Shown here: piece by piece, positions 44,701-58,600 of the stretch
How positions within the stretch are numbered: the first letter of the stretch is position 1
How the letters are laid out: each line of letters begins with the position of its first letter
Assembly: GCA_030867875.1 (NCBI GenBank)
Contig: JAOWCC010000750.1
Coordinates: 79,092 to 143,091, forward strand
Reading direction: 5' to 3'
Source: Actinernus sp. WN-2022
Taxonomy: Eukaryota > Cnidaria > Anthozoa > Actiniaria > Actinernidae
Length of the DNA stretch: 64,000 nucleotides
The notes under the pieces: model-generated
The model's input: only the letters and a program-made list of their open reading frames with translations
What the model was told of the DNA's origin: nothing
Databases searched by the model: none
Translations under genes and position numbers: made by a program

Positions 44701-44733
44701 ATGATGTATCATGCATCATGAATGATACATCAT
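44701..44733. other. Inversion junction and centre of a giant palindrome
   Basis: The left arm ends ATGATGTATCA (44,701-44,711) and the right arm begins with its reverse complement TGATACATCAT (44,723-44,733). The 11 bases between also pair with each other except one G/A mismatch (44,713 and 44,721), leaving a single central base at 44,717. The dyad therefore has no real spacer. Left of it units read AATCAGG/AATGATG; right of it they read CCTGATT/CATCATT. Such a centre fits a fold-back (hairpin) event, in the genome or in the sequencing library. Confidence 0.95.
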
Positions 44734-44926
44734 TCATCATTCCTGATTCATCATTCCTTATTCCTGATTCATCATTCCTGAATTCCTGATTCATCATTCA
44801 TCATTCATCATTCCTGATTCATCATTCATCATTCCTGATTCGTCAATTCATCAGTTCCTGATTCATCATTCCTGATTCCTGATTCCTGATTCATCATTCC
44901 TGATTCCTGATTCCTGATTCATCATT

Positions 44927-47900
44927 ACTGATTCATTATTCCTGATTCATCATTCATCATTCCTGATTCATCATTCCTGCTTCCTGATTCCTGCTTCCTG
45001 ATTCCTGATTCATCATTCCTGATTCACCATTCCTGATTCATCATTCCTGATTCCTGATTCATCATTCATGATTCCTGATTCATCATTCCTGATTCCTGAT
45101 TCATCATTCCTGATTCCTGATTCATCATTCCTGATTCCTGATTCATCATTCCTGATTCATGATTCACCATTCCTGATTCCTGATTCATCATTCCTCTTTC
45201 CTGATTCATCATTCCTGATTCCTGATTCATCATTCCTGATTCCTGATTCATCATTCCTGATTCCTGATTAATCACTCCTGATTCCTGATTCCTGATTGCT
45301 GATTCATCATTCCTGATTCATCATTCCTGATTCCTGATTCATCATTGCTGATTCCTGATTCGTCATTCATCATTCCTGATTCCTGATTCATCATTCCTGA
45401 TTCATCATTCATCATTCCTGATTGATCATTGCTGATTCCTGATTCATCATTCCTGATTGCTGATTCATCATTCTGATGCATCATTCCTGATTCATCATTC
45501 CTGATTCCTGTTTCATTATTCCTGATTCTGATTCATGATTACACCATTCCTGATTCCTGATTCGTCATTCCTCTTTCCTGATTCATCATTCCTGATTCCT
45601 GATACATCATTCATCATTCCTGATTCATCATTCCTGATTCCTGATTCATCATTCCTGATTCCTGATTGATCATTCATCATTCCTGATTGATCATTCCTCA
45701 TTCCTGATTCATCATTCCTGATTCCTGATTGATCATTCCTCATTCCTGATTGATCATTCCTCATTCCTGATTCATCATTCCTGATTCTTGATTCATCATT
45801 CCTGATTCCTGATTAATCACTCCTGATTCCTGATTCCTGATTCCTGATTCATCATTCCTGATTCATCATTCCTGATTCCTGATTCATCATTGCTGATTCC
45901 TGATTCATCATTCATCATTCCTGATTGATCATTGCTGATTCCTGATTCATCATTCCTGATTCCTGATTCATCATTCTGATTGCTGATATCATCATTCCTG
46001 ATGCATCATTCCTGATTCATCATTCCTGATTCCTGTTTCATTATTCCTGATTCCTGATTCATCATTCCTGATTCATGATTCACCATTCCTGATTCCTGAT
46101 TCGTCATTCCTCTTTCCTGATTCATCATTCCTGATTCCTGATTCATCATTCATCATTCCTGATTCATCATTCCTGATTCCTGATTCATCATTGCTGATTC
46201 CTTATTCATAATTCATCATTCCTGATTCCTGATTCATCATTCCCTGATTCATCATTCCTGATTCCTGATTCATCATTGCTGATTCCTGATTCATAATTCA
46301 TCATTCCTGATTCCTGATTCATCATTCATCATTCCTGATTGATCATTGCTGATTCCTGATTCATCATTCCTGATTGCTGATTCATCATTCCTGATGCATC
46401 ATTCCTGATTCATCATTCCTGATTCTGTTCATTCTTCCTGTTCATTATTCCTGATTCCTGATCTTGATTCACCATTCCTGATTCCTGATTCGTCATTCAT
46501 CATTCCTGATTCATCATTCCTGATTCCCTGATACATCATTCCTGATTCCTGATTGATCATTCCTCATTCCTGATTGATCATTCCTCATTCCTGATTCATC
46601 ATTCCTGATCTTGATTCATCATTCCTGATTCCTGATTAATCACTCCTGATTCCTGATTCCTGATTCATCATTCCTGATTCATCAATCCTGATTCATGATT
46701 CATCATTCCTGATTCATCATTCCTGATTCCTGATTTCATCATTGCTGATTCCTGATTCATCATTCATCATTCCTGATTCCTGATTCATCATTGCTGATTC
46801 CTGATTCATCATTCATCATTCCTGATTCCTGATTCATCATTCCTGATTCATCATTCATCATTCCTGATTCATCATTCATCATTCCTGATTCATCATTGCT
46901 GATTCCTGATTCATCATTCATCATTCCTGATTCCTGATTCATCATTCATCATTCCTGATTCATCATTCATCATTTCCTGATTCATCATTCCTGATTCTGA
47001 CTCATCATTCATCATTCCTGATTCATCATTCCTTATTCCTGATTCATCATTCCTGATTCCTGATTCCTGATTCACAATTCCTGATTCCTGATTCGTCATT
47101 CCTCTTTCTGATTCATCATTCCTGATTCCTGATTCATCATTCCCTCATTCCTGATTGATCATTCCTCATTCCTGATTCATCATTCCTGATTCTTGATTCA
47201 TCATTCCTGATTCCTGATTAATCACTCCTGATTCCTGATTCCTGATTCATCATTCCTGATTCATCAATCCTGATTCATCATTCATCATTCCTGATTCCTG
47301 ATTCATCATTCCTGATTCATCATTCATCATTCCTGATTCATCATTGCTGATTCTGATTCATAATTCATCATTCCTGATTCATCATTGCTGATTCCTGATT
47401 CATCATTCATCATTCCTGATTCATCATTCATCATTCCTGATTCATCATTCCTGATTCCTGACTCATCATTCATCATTCCTGATTCATCATTCCTTATTCC
47501 TGATTCATCATTCCTGATTCCTGATTCATCATTCATCATTCCTGATTCATCATTCCTGATTCCTGATTCCTGATTCTTCATTCCCGATTCATCATTCATC
47601 ATTCCTGATTCATCATTCCTGATTCCTGATTCCTGATTCATCATTCATCATTCCTGATTCATCATTCCTGATTCCTGATTGATCATTCCTCATTCCTGAT
47701 TGATCATTCCTCATTCCTGATTCATCATTCCTGATTCTTGATTCATCATTCCTGATTCCTGATTAATCACTCCTGATTCCTAATTCCTAATTCATCATTC
47801 CTGATTCATCATTCATCATTTCTGATTCATCATTCATCATTCCTGATTCATCATTCCTGATTCCTGATTCATCATTGCTGATTCCTGATTCATAATTCAT

Positions 47901-49857
47901 CATTCCTGATTCCTGATTCATCATTCCTGATTCATCATTCATCATTCCTGATTCATCATTCCTGATTCCTGATTCATCATTCCTGATTCCTGATTAATCA
48001 CTCTGATTCCTGATTCCTGATTCCTGATTCATCATTCCTGATTCATCATTCCTGATTCCTGATTCATCATTGCTGATTCCTGATTCATCATTCATCATTC
48101 CTGATTGATCATTGCTGATTCCTGATTCATCATTCCTGATTCTGATTCATCATTCCATGATTGCTGATTCATCATTCCTGATGCATCATTCCTGATTCAT
48201 CATTCCTGATTCCTGTTTCATTATTCCTGATTCCTGATTCATCATTCCTGATTCATGATTCACCATTCCTGATTCCTGATTCGTCATTCCTCTTTCCTGA
48301 TTCATCATTCCTGATTCCTGATTCATCATTCATCATTCCTGATTGATCATTCCTGATTCCTGATTCATCATTGCTGATTCCTGATTCATAATTCAACATT
48401 CCTGATTCCTGATTCATCATTCCTGATTCATCATTCATCATTCCTGATTCATTATTCCTGATTCATCATTCATCATTCCTGATTCATCATTCCTGCTTCC
48501 TGATTCCTGATTCATCATTCCTGATTCACCATTCCTGATTCATCATTCCTGATTCCTGATTCATCATTCCTGATTCCTGATTCATCATTCCTGATTCCTG
48601 ATTCATCATTCCTGATTCCTGATTCATCATTCCTGATTCCTGATTCATCATTCCTGATTCATGATTCACCATTCCTGATTCCTGATTCATCATTCCTCTT
48701 TCCTGATTCATCATTCCTGATTCCTGATTCATCATTCCTGATTCCTGATTCATCATTCCTGATTCCTGATTAATCACTCCTGATTCCTGATTCCTGATTG
48801 CTGATTCATCATTCCTGATTCATCATTCCTGATTCCTGATTCATCATTGCTGATTCTGATTCGTCATTCATCATTCCTGATTCATCATTCCTGATTCCTG
48901 ATTCATCATTCCTGATTCCTGATTCCTGATTCATCATTCCCGATTCATCATTCATCATTCCTGATTCATCATTCCTGATTCCTGATTCCTGATTCATCAT
49001 TCATCATTCCTGATTCATCATTCCTGATTCCTGATTGATCATTCCTCATTCCTGATTGATCATTCCTCATTCCCTGATTCATCATTCCTGATTCTTGATT
49101 CATCATTCCTGATTCCTGATTAATCACTCCTGATTCCTAATTCCTGATTCATCATTCCTGATTCATCATTCATCATTCCTGATTCATCATTCATCATTCC
49201 TGATTCATCATTCCTGATTCCTGATTCATCATTGCTGATTCCTGATTCATAATTCATCATTCCTGATTCCTGATTCATCATTCCTGATTCATCATTCATC
49301 ATTCCTGATTCATCATTCCTGATTCCTGATTCATCATTCCTGATTCCTGATTCCTGATTCCTGATTCATCATTCCTGATTCATCATTCCTGATTCCTGAT
49401 TCATCATTGCTGGATTCCTGATTCATCATTCATCATTCCTGATTGATCATTGCTGATTCCTGATTCATCATTCCTGATACCTGATTCATCATTCCTGATT
49501 GCTGATTCATCATTCCTGATGCATCAATTCCTGATTCATCATTCTGATTCCTGTTTCATTATTCCTGATTCCTGATTCATCATTCCTGATTCATGATTCA
49601 CCATTCCTGATTCCTGATTCGTCATTCCTCTTTCCTGATTCATCATTCCTGATTCCTGATACATCATTCATCATTCCTGATTCATCATTCCTTATTCCTG
49701 ATTCATCATTCCTGATTCCTGATTCATCATTCATCATTCATCATTCCTGATTCATCATTCATCATTCCTGATTCGTCATTCATCATTCCTGATTCATCAT
49801 TCCTGATTCTGATTCCTGATTCATCATTCCTGATTCCTGATTCCTGATTCATCATTA
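44927..49857 (-). repeat. Mirror of block 39,586-44,510
   Basis: The reverse-complement order of variant units matches the left block. The doubled AAGCAGG (44,978-44,998, as CCTGCTT), the GTTGAATT substitution (about 48,394) and the AATGATG-for-AGTGATT replacement (about 49,330) are all present. The left-arm AATGAAG at about 40,165 is not mirrored (about 49,270 is normal), so one arm is wrong there or has mutated. Confidence 0.9.
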
Positions 49858-52800
49858 CTGATTCATTATTCCTGATTCATCATTCATCATTCCTGATTCA
49901 TCATTCCTGCTTCCTGATTCCTGATTCATCATTCCTGATTCACCATTCCTGATTCATCATTCCTGATTCCTGATTCATCATTCATGATTCCTGATTCATC
50001 ATTCCTGATTCCTGATTCATCATTCCTGATTCCTGATTCATCATTCCTGATTCCTGATTCATCATTCCTGATTCATGATTCACCATTCCTGATTCCTGAT
50101 TCATCATTCCTCTTTCCTGATTCATCATTCCTGATTCCTGATTCATCATTCCTGATTCCTGATTCATCATTCCTGATTCCTGATTAATCACTCCTGATTC
50201 CTGATTCCTGATTGCTGATTCATCATTCCTGATTCATCATTCCTGATTCCTGATTCCTGATTCATCATTGCTGATTCCTGATTCGTCATTCATCATTCCT
50301 GATTCCTGATTCATCATTCCTGATTCATCATTCATCATTCCTGATTGATCATTGCTGATTCCTGATTCATCATTCCTGATTGCTGATTCATCATTCCTGA
50401 TGCATCATTCTGATTCATCATTCCTGATTCCTGTTTCATTATTCCTGATTCCTGATTCATGATTCACCATTCCTGATTCCTGATTCGTCATTCCTCTTTC
50501 CTGATTCATCATTCCTGATTCCTGATACATCATTCATCATTCCTGATTCATCATTCCTGATTTCCTGATTCATCATTCCTGATTCCTGATTGATCATTCA
50601 TCATTCCTGATTGATCATTCCTCATTCCTGATTCATCATTCCTGATTCCTGATTGATCATTCCTCATTCCTGATTGATCATTCCTCATTCCTGATTCATC
50701 ATTCCTGATTCTTGATTCATCATTCCTGATTCCGATTCATCACTCCTGATTCCTGATTCCTGATTCCTGATTCATCATTCCTGATTCATCTTTCCTGATT
50801 CCTGATTCATCATTGCTGATCCTGATTCATCATTCATCATTCCTGATTGATCATTGCTGATTCCTGATTCATCATTCCTGATTCCTGATTCATCATTCCT
50901 GATTGCTGATTCATCATTCCTGATGCATCATTCCTGATTCATCATTCCTGATTCCTGTTTCATTATTCCTGATTCCTGATTCATCATTCCTGATTCATGA
51001 TTCACCATTCCTGATTCCTGATTAATCATTCATCATTCCTGATTCATCATTCCTGATTCCTGATTCATCATTGCTGATTCCTGATTCATAATTCATCATT
51101 CCTGATTCCTGATTCATCATTCCTGATTCATCATTCATCATTCCTGATTCATTATTCCTGATTCATCATTCATCATTCCTGATTCATCATTCCTGCTTCC
51201 TGATTCCTGATTCATCATTCCTGATTCACCATTCCTGATTCATCATTCCTGATTCCTGATTCATCATTCATGATTCCTGATTCATCATTCCTGATTCATC
51301 ATTCATCATTCCTGATTCATCATTCCTGATTCCTGATTCCTGATTCATCATTCATCATTCCTGATTCATCATTCCTGATTCCTGATTGATCATTCCTCAT
51401 TCCTGATTGATCATTCCTCATTCCTGATTCATCATTCCTGATTCCTGATTCATCATTCCTGATTCCTGATTAATCACCTCCTGATTCCTAATTCCCTGAT
51501 TCATCATTCCTGATTCATCATTCATCATTCCTGATTCATCATTCATCATTCCTGATTCATCATTGCTGATTCCTGATTCATAATTCATCATTCCTGATTC
51601 ATCATTGCTGATTCCTGATTCATCATTCATCATTCCTGATTCATCATTCATCATTCCTGATTCATCATTCCTGATTCCTGACTCATCATTCATCATTCCT
51701 GATTCATCATTCCTTATTCCTGATTCATCATTCCTGATTCCTGATTCATCATTCATCATTCCTGATTCATCATTCCTGATTCCTGATTCCTGATTCATCA
51801 TTCCCGATTCATCATTCATCATTCCTGATTCATCATTCCTGATTCCTGATTCCTGATTCATCATTCATCATTCCTGATTCATCATTCCTGATTCCTGATT
51901 GATCATTCCTCATTCCTGATTGATCATTCCTCATTCCTGATTCATCATTCTGATTCTTGATTCATCATTCCTGATTCCTGATTAATCACTCCTGATTCCT
52001 AATTCCTAATTCATCATTCCTGATTCATCATTCATCATTCCTGATTCATCATTCATCATTCCTGATTCATCATTCCTGATTCCTGATTCATCATTGCTGA
52101 TTCCTGATTCATAATTCATCATTCCTGATTCCTGATTCATCATCCTGATTCATCATTCATCATTCCTGATTCATCATTCCTGATTCCTGATTCATCATTC
52201 CTGATTCCTGATTAATCACTCCTGATTCTGATTCCTGATTCCTGATTCATCATTCCTGATTCATCATTCCTGATTCCTGATTCATCATTGCTGATTCCTG
52301 ATTCATCATTCATCATTCCTGATTGATCATTGCTGATTCCTGATTCATCATTCCTGATTCCTGATTCATCATTCCTGATTGCTGATTCATCATTCCTGAT
52401 GCATCATTCCTGATTCATCATTCCTGATTCCTGTTTCATTATTCCTGATTCCTGATTCATCATTCCTGATTCATGATTCACCATTCCTGATTCCTGATTC
52501 GTCATTCCTCTTTCATGATTCATCATTCCCTGATTCCTGATTCATCATTCATCATTCCTGATTGATCATTCCTGATTCCTGATTCATCATTGCTGATTCC
52601 TGATTCATAATTCATCATTCCTGATTCCTGATTCATCATTCCTGAATTCATCATTCATCATTCCTGATCATTATTCCTGATTCATCATTCATCATTCCTG
52701 ATTCATCATTCCTGCTTCCTGATTCCTGATTCATCATTCCTGATTCACCATTCCTGATTCATCATTCCTGATTCCTGATTCATCATTCATGATTCCTGAT

Positions 52801-55662
52801 TCATCATTCCTGATTCCTGATTCATCATTCCTGATTCCTGATTCATCATTCCTGATTCCTGATTCATCATTCCTGATTCATGATTCACCATTCTGATTCC
52901 TGATTCATCATTCCTCTTTCCTGATTCATCATTCCTGATTCCTGATTCATCATTCCTGATTCCTGATTCATCATTCCTGATTCCTGATTAATCACTCCTG
53001 ATTCCTGATTCCTGATTGCTGATTCATCATTCCTGATTCATCATTCCTGATTCCTGATTCATCATTGCTGATTCCTGATTCGTCATTCATCATTCTGATT
53101 CATCATTCCTGATTCCTGATCCATCATTCCTGATTCCTGATTCCTGATTCATCATTCCGATTCATCATTCATCATTCCTGATTCATCATTCCTGATTCCT
53201 GATTCCTGATTCATCATTCATCATTCCTGATTCATCATTCCTGATTCCTGATTGATCATTCCTCATTCTGATTGATCATTCCTCATTCCTGATTCATCAT
53301 TCCTGATTCTTGATTCATCATTCCTGATTCCTGATTAATCACTCCTGATTCCTAATTCCTGATTCATCATTCCTGATTCATCATTCATCATTCCTGATTC
53401 ATCTTCATCATTCATCATTCCTGATTCATCATTCCTGATTCCTGATTCATCATTGCTGATTCCTGATTCATAATTCATCATTCCTGATTCCTGATTCATC
53501 ATTCCTGATTCATCATTCATCATTCCTGATTCATCATTCCTGATTCCTGATTCATCATTCCTGATTCCTGATTAATCACTCCTGATTCCTGATTCCTGTT
53601 TCCTGATTCATCATTCCTGATTCATCATTCCTGATTCCTGATTCATCATTGCTGATTCCTGATTCATCATTCATCATTCCTGATTGATCATTGCTGATTC
53701 CTGATTCATCATTCCTGATTCCTGATTCATCATTCCTGATTGCTGATTCATCATTCCTGATGCATCATTCCTGATTCATCATTCCTGATTCCTGTTTCAT
53801 TATTCCTGATTCCTGATTCATCATTCCTGATTCATGATTCACCATTCCTGATTCCTGATTCGTCATTCCTCTTTCCTGATTCATCATTCCTGATTCCTGA
53901 TACATCATTCATCATTCCTGATTCATCATTCCTTATTCTGATTCATCATTCCTGATTCCTGAATCATCATTCATCATTCATCATTCCTGATTCATCATTC
54001 ATCATTCCTGATTCGTCATTCAACATTCCTGATTCATCATTCCTGATTCCTGATTCCTGATCATCATTCCTGATTCCTGATTCCTGATTCATCATTACTG
54101 ATTCATTATTCTGATTCATCATTCATCATTCCTGATTCATCATTCTGCTTCCTGATTCCTGATTCATCATTCCTGATTCACCATTCCTGATTCATCATTC
54201 CTGATTCCTGATTCATCATTCATGATTCCTGATTCATCATTCCTGATTCATCATTCCTGATTCCTGATTCATCATTCCTGATTCCTGATTCATCATTCCT
54301 GATTCATGATTCACCATTCCTGATTCCTGATTCATCATTCCTCTTTCCTGATTCATCATTCCTGATTCCTGATTCATCATTCCTGATTCCTGATTCATCA
54401 TTCCTGATTCCTGATTAATCACTCCTGATTCCTGATTCCTGATTGCTGATTCATCATTCCTGATTCATCATTCCTGATTCCTGATTCATCATTGCTGATT
54501 CCTGATTCGTCATTCATCATTCCTGATTCCTGATTCATCATTCCTGATTCATCATTCATCATTCCTGATTGATCATTGCTGATTCCTGATTCATCATTCC
54601 TGATTGCTGATTCATCATTCCTGATGCATCATTCCTGATTCATCATTCCTGATTCCTGTTTCATTATTCCTGATTCCTGATTCATGATTCACCATTCCTG
54701 ATTCCTGATTCGTCATTCCTCTTTCCTGATTCATCATTCCTGATTCCTGATACATCATTCATCATTCCTGATTCATCATTCCTGATTCCTGATTCATCAT
54801 TCCTGATTCCTGATTGATCATTCATCATTCCTGATTGATCATTCCTCATTCCTGATTCATCATTCCTGATTCCTGATTGATCATTCCTCATTCCTGATTC
54901 ATCATTCCTGATTCTTGATTCATCATTCCTGATTCCTGATTAATCACTCCTGATTCCTGATTCCTGATTCCTGATTCATCATTCCTGATTCATCTTTCCT
55001 GATTCCTGATTCATCATTGCTGATTCCTGATTCATAATTCATCATTCTGATTCCTGATTCATCATTCCTGATTCATCATTCATCATTCCTGATTCATCAT
55101 TCCTGATTCCTGATTCATCATTCCTGATTCCTGATTATCACTCCTGATTCCTGATTCCTGATTCCTGATTCATCATTCCTGATTCATCATTCCTGATTCC
55201 TGATTCATCATTGCTGATTCCTGATTCATCATTCATCATTCCTGATTGATCATTGCTGATTCCTGATTCATCATTCCTGATTCGCTGATTCATCATTCTG
55301 ATTGCTGATTCATCATTCCTGATGCATCATTCCTGATTCATCATTCCTGATTCCTGTTTCATTATTCCTGATTCCTGATTCATCATTCCTGATTCATGAT
55401 TCACCATTCCTGATTCCTGATTCGTCATTCCTCTTTCCCTGATTCATCATTCCTGATTCCTGATACATCATTCATCATTCCTGATTCATCATTCCTTATT
55501 CCTGATTCATCATTCCTGATTCCTGATTCATCATTCATCATTCATCATTCCTGATTCATCATTCATCATTCCTGATTCGTCATTCATCATTCCTGATTCA
55601 TCATTCCTGATTCCTGATTCCTGATTCATCATTCCTGATTCCTGATTCCTGATTCATCATTA
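49858..55662 (-). repeat. Mirror of blocks 33,777-39,585
   Basis: Contains mirrored private substitutions at about 53,121 (GATCCATC) and 53,598 (CCTGTTT), and the internal ACTGATT marker at about 54,097. Register breaks are frequent (for example about 50,409, 51,478, 52,143, 53,094, 54,061 and 55,137) and do not correspond to breaks in the left arm. Confidence 0.9.
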
Positions 55663-58600
55663 CTGATTCATTATTCCTGATTCATCATTCATCATTCCTG
55701 ATTCATCATTCCTGCTTCCTGATTCCTGATTCATCATTCTGATTCACCATTCCTGATTCATCATTCCTGATTCCTGATTCATCATTCATGATTCCTGATT
55801 CATCATTCCTGATTCCTGATTCATCATTCCTGATTCCTGATTCATCATTCCTGATTCCTGATTCATCATTCCTGATTCCATGATTCACCATTCCTGATTC
55901 CTGATTCATCATTCCTCTTCCTGATTCATCATTCCTGATTCCTGATTCATCATTCCTGATTCCTGATTCATCATTCCTGATTCCTGATTAATCACTCCTG
56001 ATTCCTGATTCCTGATTGCTGATTCATCATTCCTGATTCATCATTCCTGATTCCTGATTCCTGATTCATCATTGCTGATTCCTGATTCGTCATTCATCAT
56101 TCCTGATTCCTGATTCATCATTCCTGATTCATCATTCATCATTCCTGATTGATCATTGCTGATTCCTGATTCATCATTCCTGATTGCTGATTCATCATTC
56201 CTGATGCATCATTCCTGATTCATCATTCCTGATTCCTGTTTCATTATTCCTGATTCCTGATTCATGATTCACCATTCCTGATTCCTGATTCGTCATTCCT
56301 CTTTCCTGATTCATCATTCCTGATTCCTGATACATCATTCATCATTCCTGATTCATCATTCCTGATTCCTGATTCATCATTCCTGATTCCTGATTGATCA
56401 TTCATCATTCCTGATTGATCATTCCTCATTCCTGATTCATCATTCCTGATTCCTGATTGATCATTCCTCATTCCTGATTGATCATTCCTCATTCCTGATT
56501 CATCATTCCTGATTCTTGATTCATCATTCCTGATTCCTGATTCATCACTCCCTGATTCCTGATTCCTGATTCCTGATTCATCATTCCTGATTCATCTTTC
56601 CTGATTCCTGATTCATCATTGCTGATTCCTGATTCATCATTCATCATTCCTGATTGATCATTGCTGATTCCTGATTCATCATTCCTGATCCTGATTCATC
56701 ATTCCTGATTGCTGATTCATCATTCCTGATGCATCATTCCTGATTCATCATTCTGATTCCTGTTTCATTATTCCTGATTCCTGATTCATCATTCCTGATT
56801 CATGATTCACCATTCCTGATTCCTGATTAATCATTCATCATTCCTGATTCATCATTCCTGATTCCTGATTCATCATTGCTGATTCCTGATTCATAATTCA
56901 TCATTCCTGATTCCTGATTCATCATTCCTGATTCATCATTCATCATTCCTGATTCATTATTCCTGATTCATCATTCATCATTCCTGATTCATCATTCCTG
57001 CTTCCTGATTCCTGATTCATCATTCCTGATTCACCATTCCTGATTCATCATTCCTGATTCCTGATTCGATCATTCATGATTCCTGATTCATCATTCCTGA
57101 TTCATCATTCATCATTCCTGATTCATCATTCCTGATTCCTGATTCCTGATTCATCATTCATCATTCCTGATTCATCATTCCTGATTCCTGATTGATCATT
57201 CCTCATTCCTGATTGATCATTCCTCATTCCTGATTCATCATTCCTGATTCCTGATTCATCATTCCTGATTCCTGATTAATCACTCCTGATTCTAATTCCT
57301 GATTCATCATTCCTGATTCATCATTCATCATTCCTGATTCATCATTCATCATTCCTGATTCATCATTGCTGATTCCTGATTCATAATTCATCATTCCTGA
57401 TTCATCATTGCTGATTCCTGATTCATCATTCATCATTCCTGATTCATCATTCATCATTCCTGATTCATCATTCCTGATTCCTGACTCATCATTCATCATT
57501 CCTGATTCATCATTCCTTATTCCTGATTCATCATTCCTGATTCTGATTCATCATTCATCATTCCTGATTCATCATTCCTGATTCCTGATTCCTGATTCAT
57601 CATTCCCGATTCATCATTCATCATTCCTGATTCATCATTCCTGATTCCTGATTCCTGATTCATCATTCATCATTCCTGATTCATCATTCCTGATTCCTGA
57701 TTGATCATTCCTCATTCCTGATTGATCATTCCTCATTCCTGATTCATCATTCCTGATTCTTGATTCATCATTCCTGATTCCTGATTAATCACTCCTGATT
57801 CCTAATTCCTAATTCATCATTCCTGATTCATCATTCATCATTCCTGATTCATCATTCATCATTCCTGATTCATCATTCCTGATTCCTGATTCATCATTGC
57901 TGATTCCTGATTCATAATTCATCATTCCTGATTCCTGATTCATCATTCCTGATTCATCATTCATCATTCTGATTCATCATTCCTGATTCCTGATTCATCA
58001 TTCCTGATTCCTGATTAATCACTCCTGATTCCTGATTCCTGATTCCTGATTCATCATTCCTGATTCATCATTCCTGATTCCTGATTCATCATTGCTGATT
58101 CCTGATTCATCATTCATCATTCCTGATTGATCATTGCTGATTCCTGATTCATCATTCCTGATTCCTGATTCATCATTCCTGATTGCTGATTCATCATTCC
58201 TGATGCATCATTCCTGATTCATCATTCCTGATTCCTGTTTCATTATTCCTGATTCCTGATTCATCATTCCTGATTCATGATTCACCATTCCTGATTCCTG
58301 ATTCGTCATTCCTCTTTCATGATTCATCATTCCTGATTCTGATTCATCATTCATCATTCCTGATTGATCATTCCTGATTCCTGATTCATCATTGCTGATT
58401 CCTGATTCATAATTCATCATTCCTGATTCCTGATTCATCATTCCTGATTCATCATTCATCATTCCTGATTCATTATTCCTGATTCATCATTCATCATTCC
58501 TGATTCATCATTCCTGCTTCTGATTCCTGATTCATCATTCCTGATTCACCATTCCTGATTCATCATTCCTGATTCCTGATTCATCATTCATGATTCCTGA

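Larger units (their letters stand above)
1..44711 (+). repeat. Heptanucleotide megasatellite array, forward orientation (left arm)
   Basis: The stretch is made of 7-bp units, chiefly AATCAGG and AATGATG, starting at position 6 and then every 7 bp. The + strand is purine-rich: C occurs about once per AATCAGG unit and is absent from AATGATG, so G and A far outnumber C and T. The register is unbroken to about 30,650: landmarks as far apart as 301, 10416, 20510 and 29204 are all exact multiples of 7. Variant units occur in fixed orders that recur as higher-order repeats, listed separately. No unique sequence, transposon remnant or gene interrupts the array. The function is unknown; arrays of this kind are typical of eukaryotic heterochromatin, but nothing here shows centromere or telomere function. 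Confidence 0.97.

Noticed and set aside
44774..44784. Isolated GAATTC site and other odd bases just right of the junction
   Set aside because: The mirror site in the left arm lacks the extra base. It is best read as a single-base consensus error, not a cloning or insertion scar.
51418..51864. Longest open frame, 148 residues of MMNQESG/IRNDESG-type 7-residue repeats, and all similar 60-131-residue frames on both strands
   Set aside because: They are translations of three 7-bp units. Stops appear wherever a variant unit changes the local frame. Sense and antisense frames are equally open, and no frame has a ribosome-binding context, a non-repeat domain or conserved ends. This longest one is partly made by an indel.
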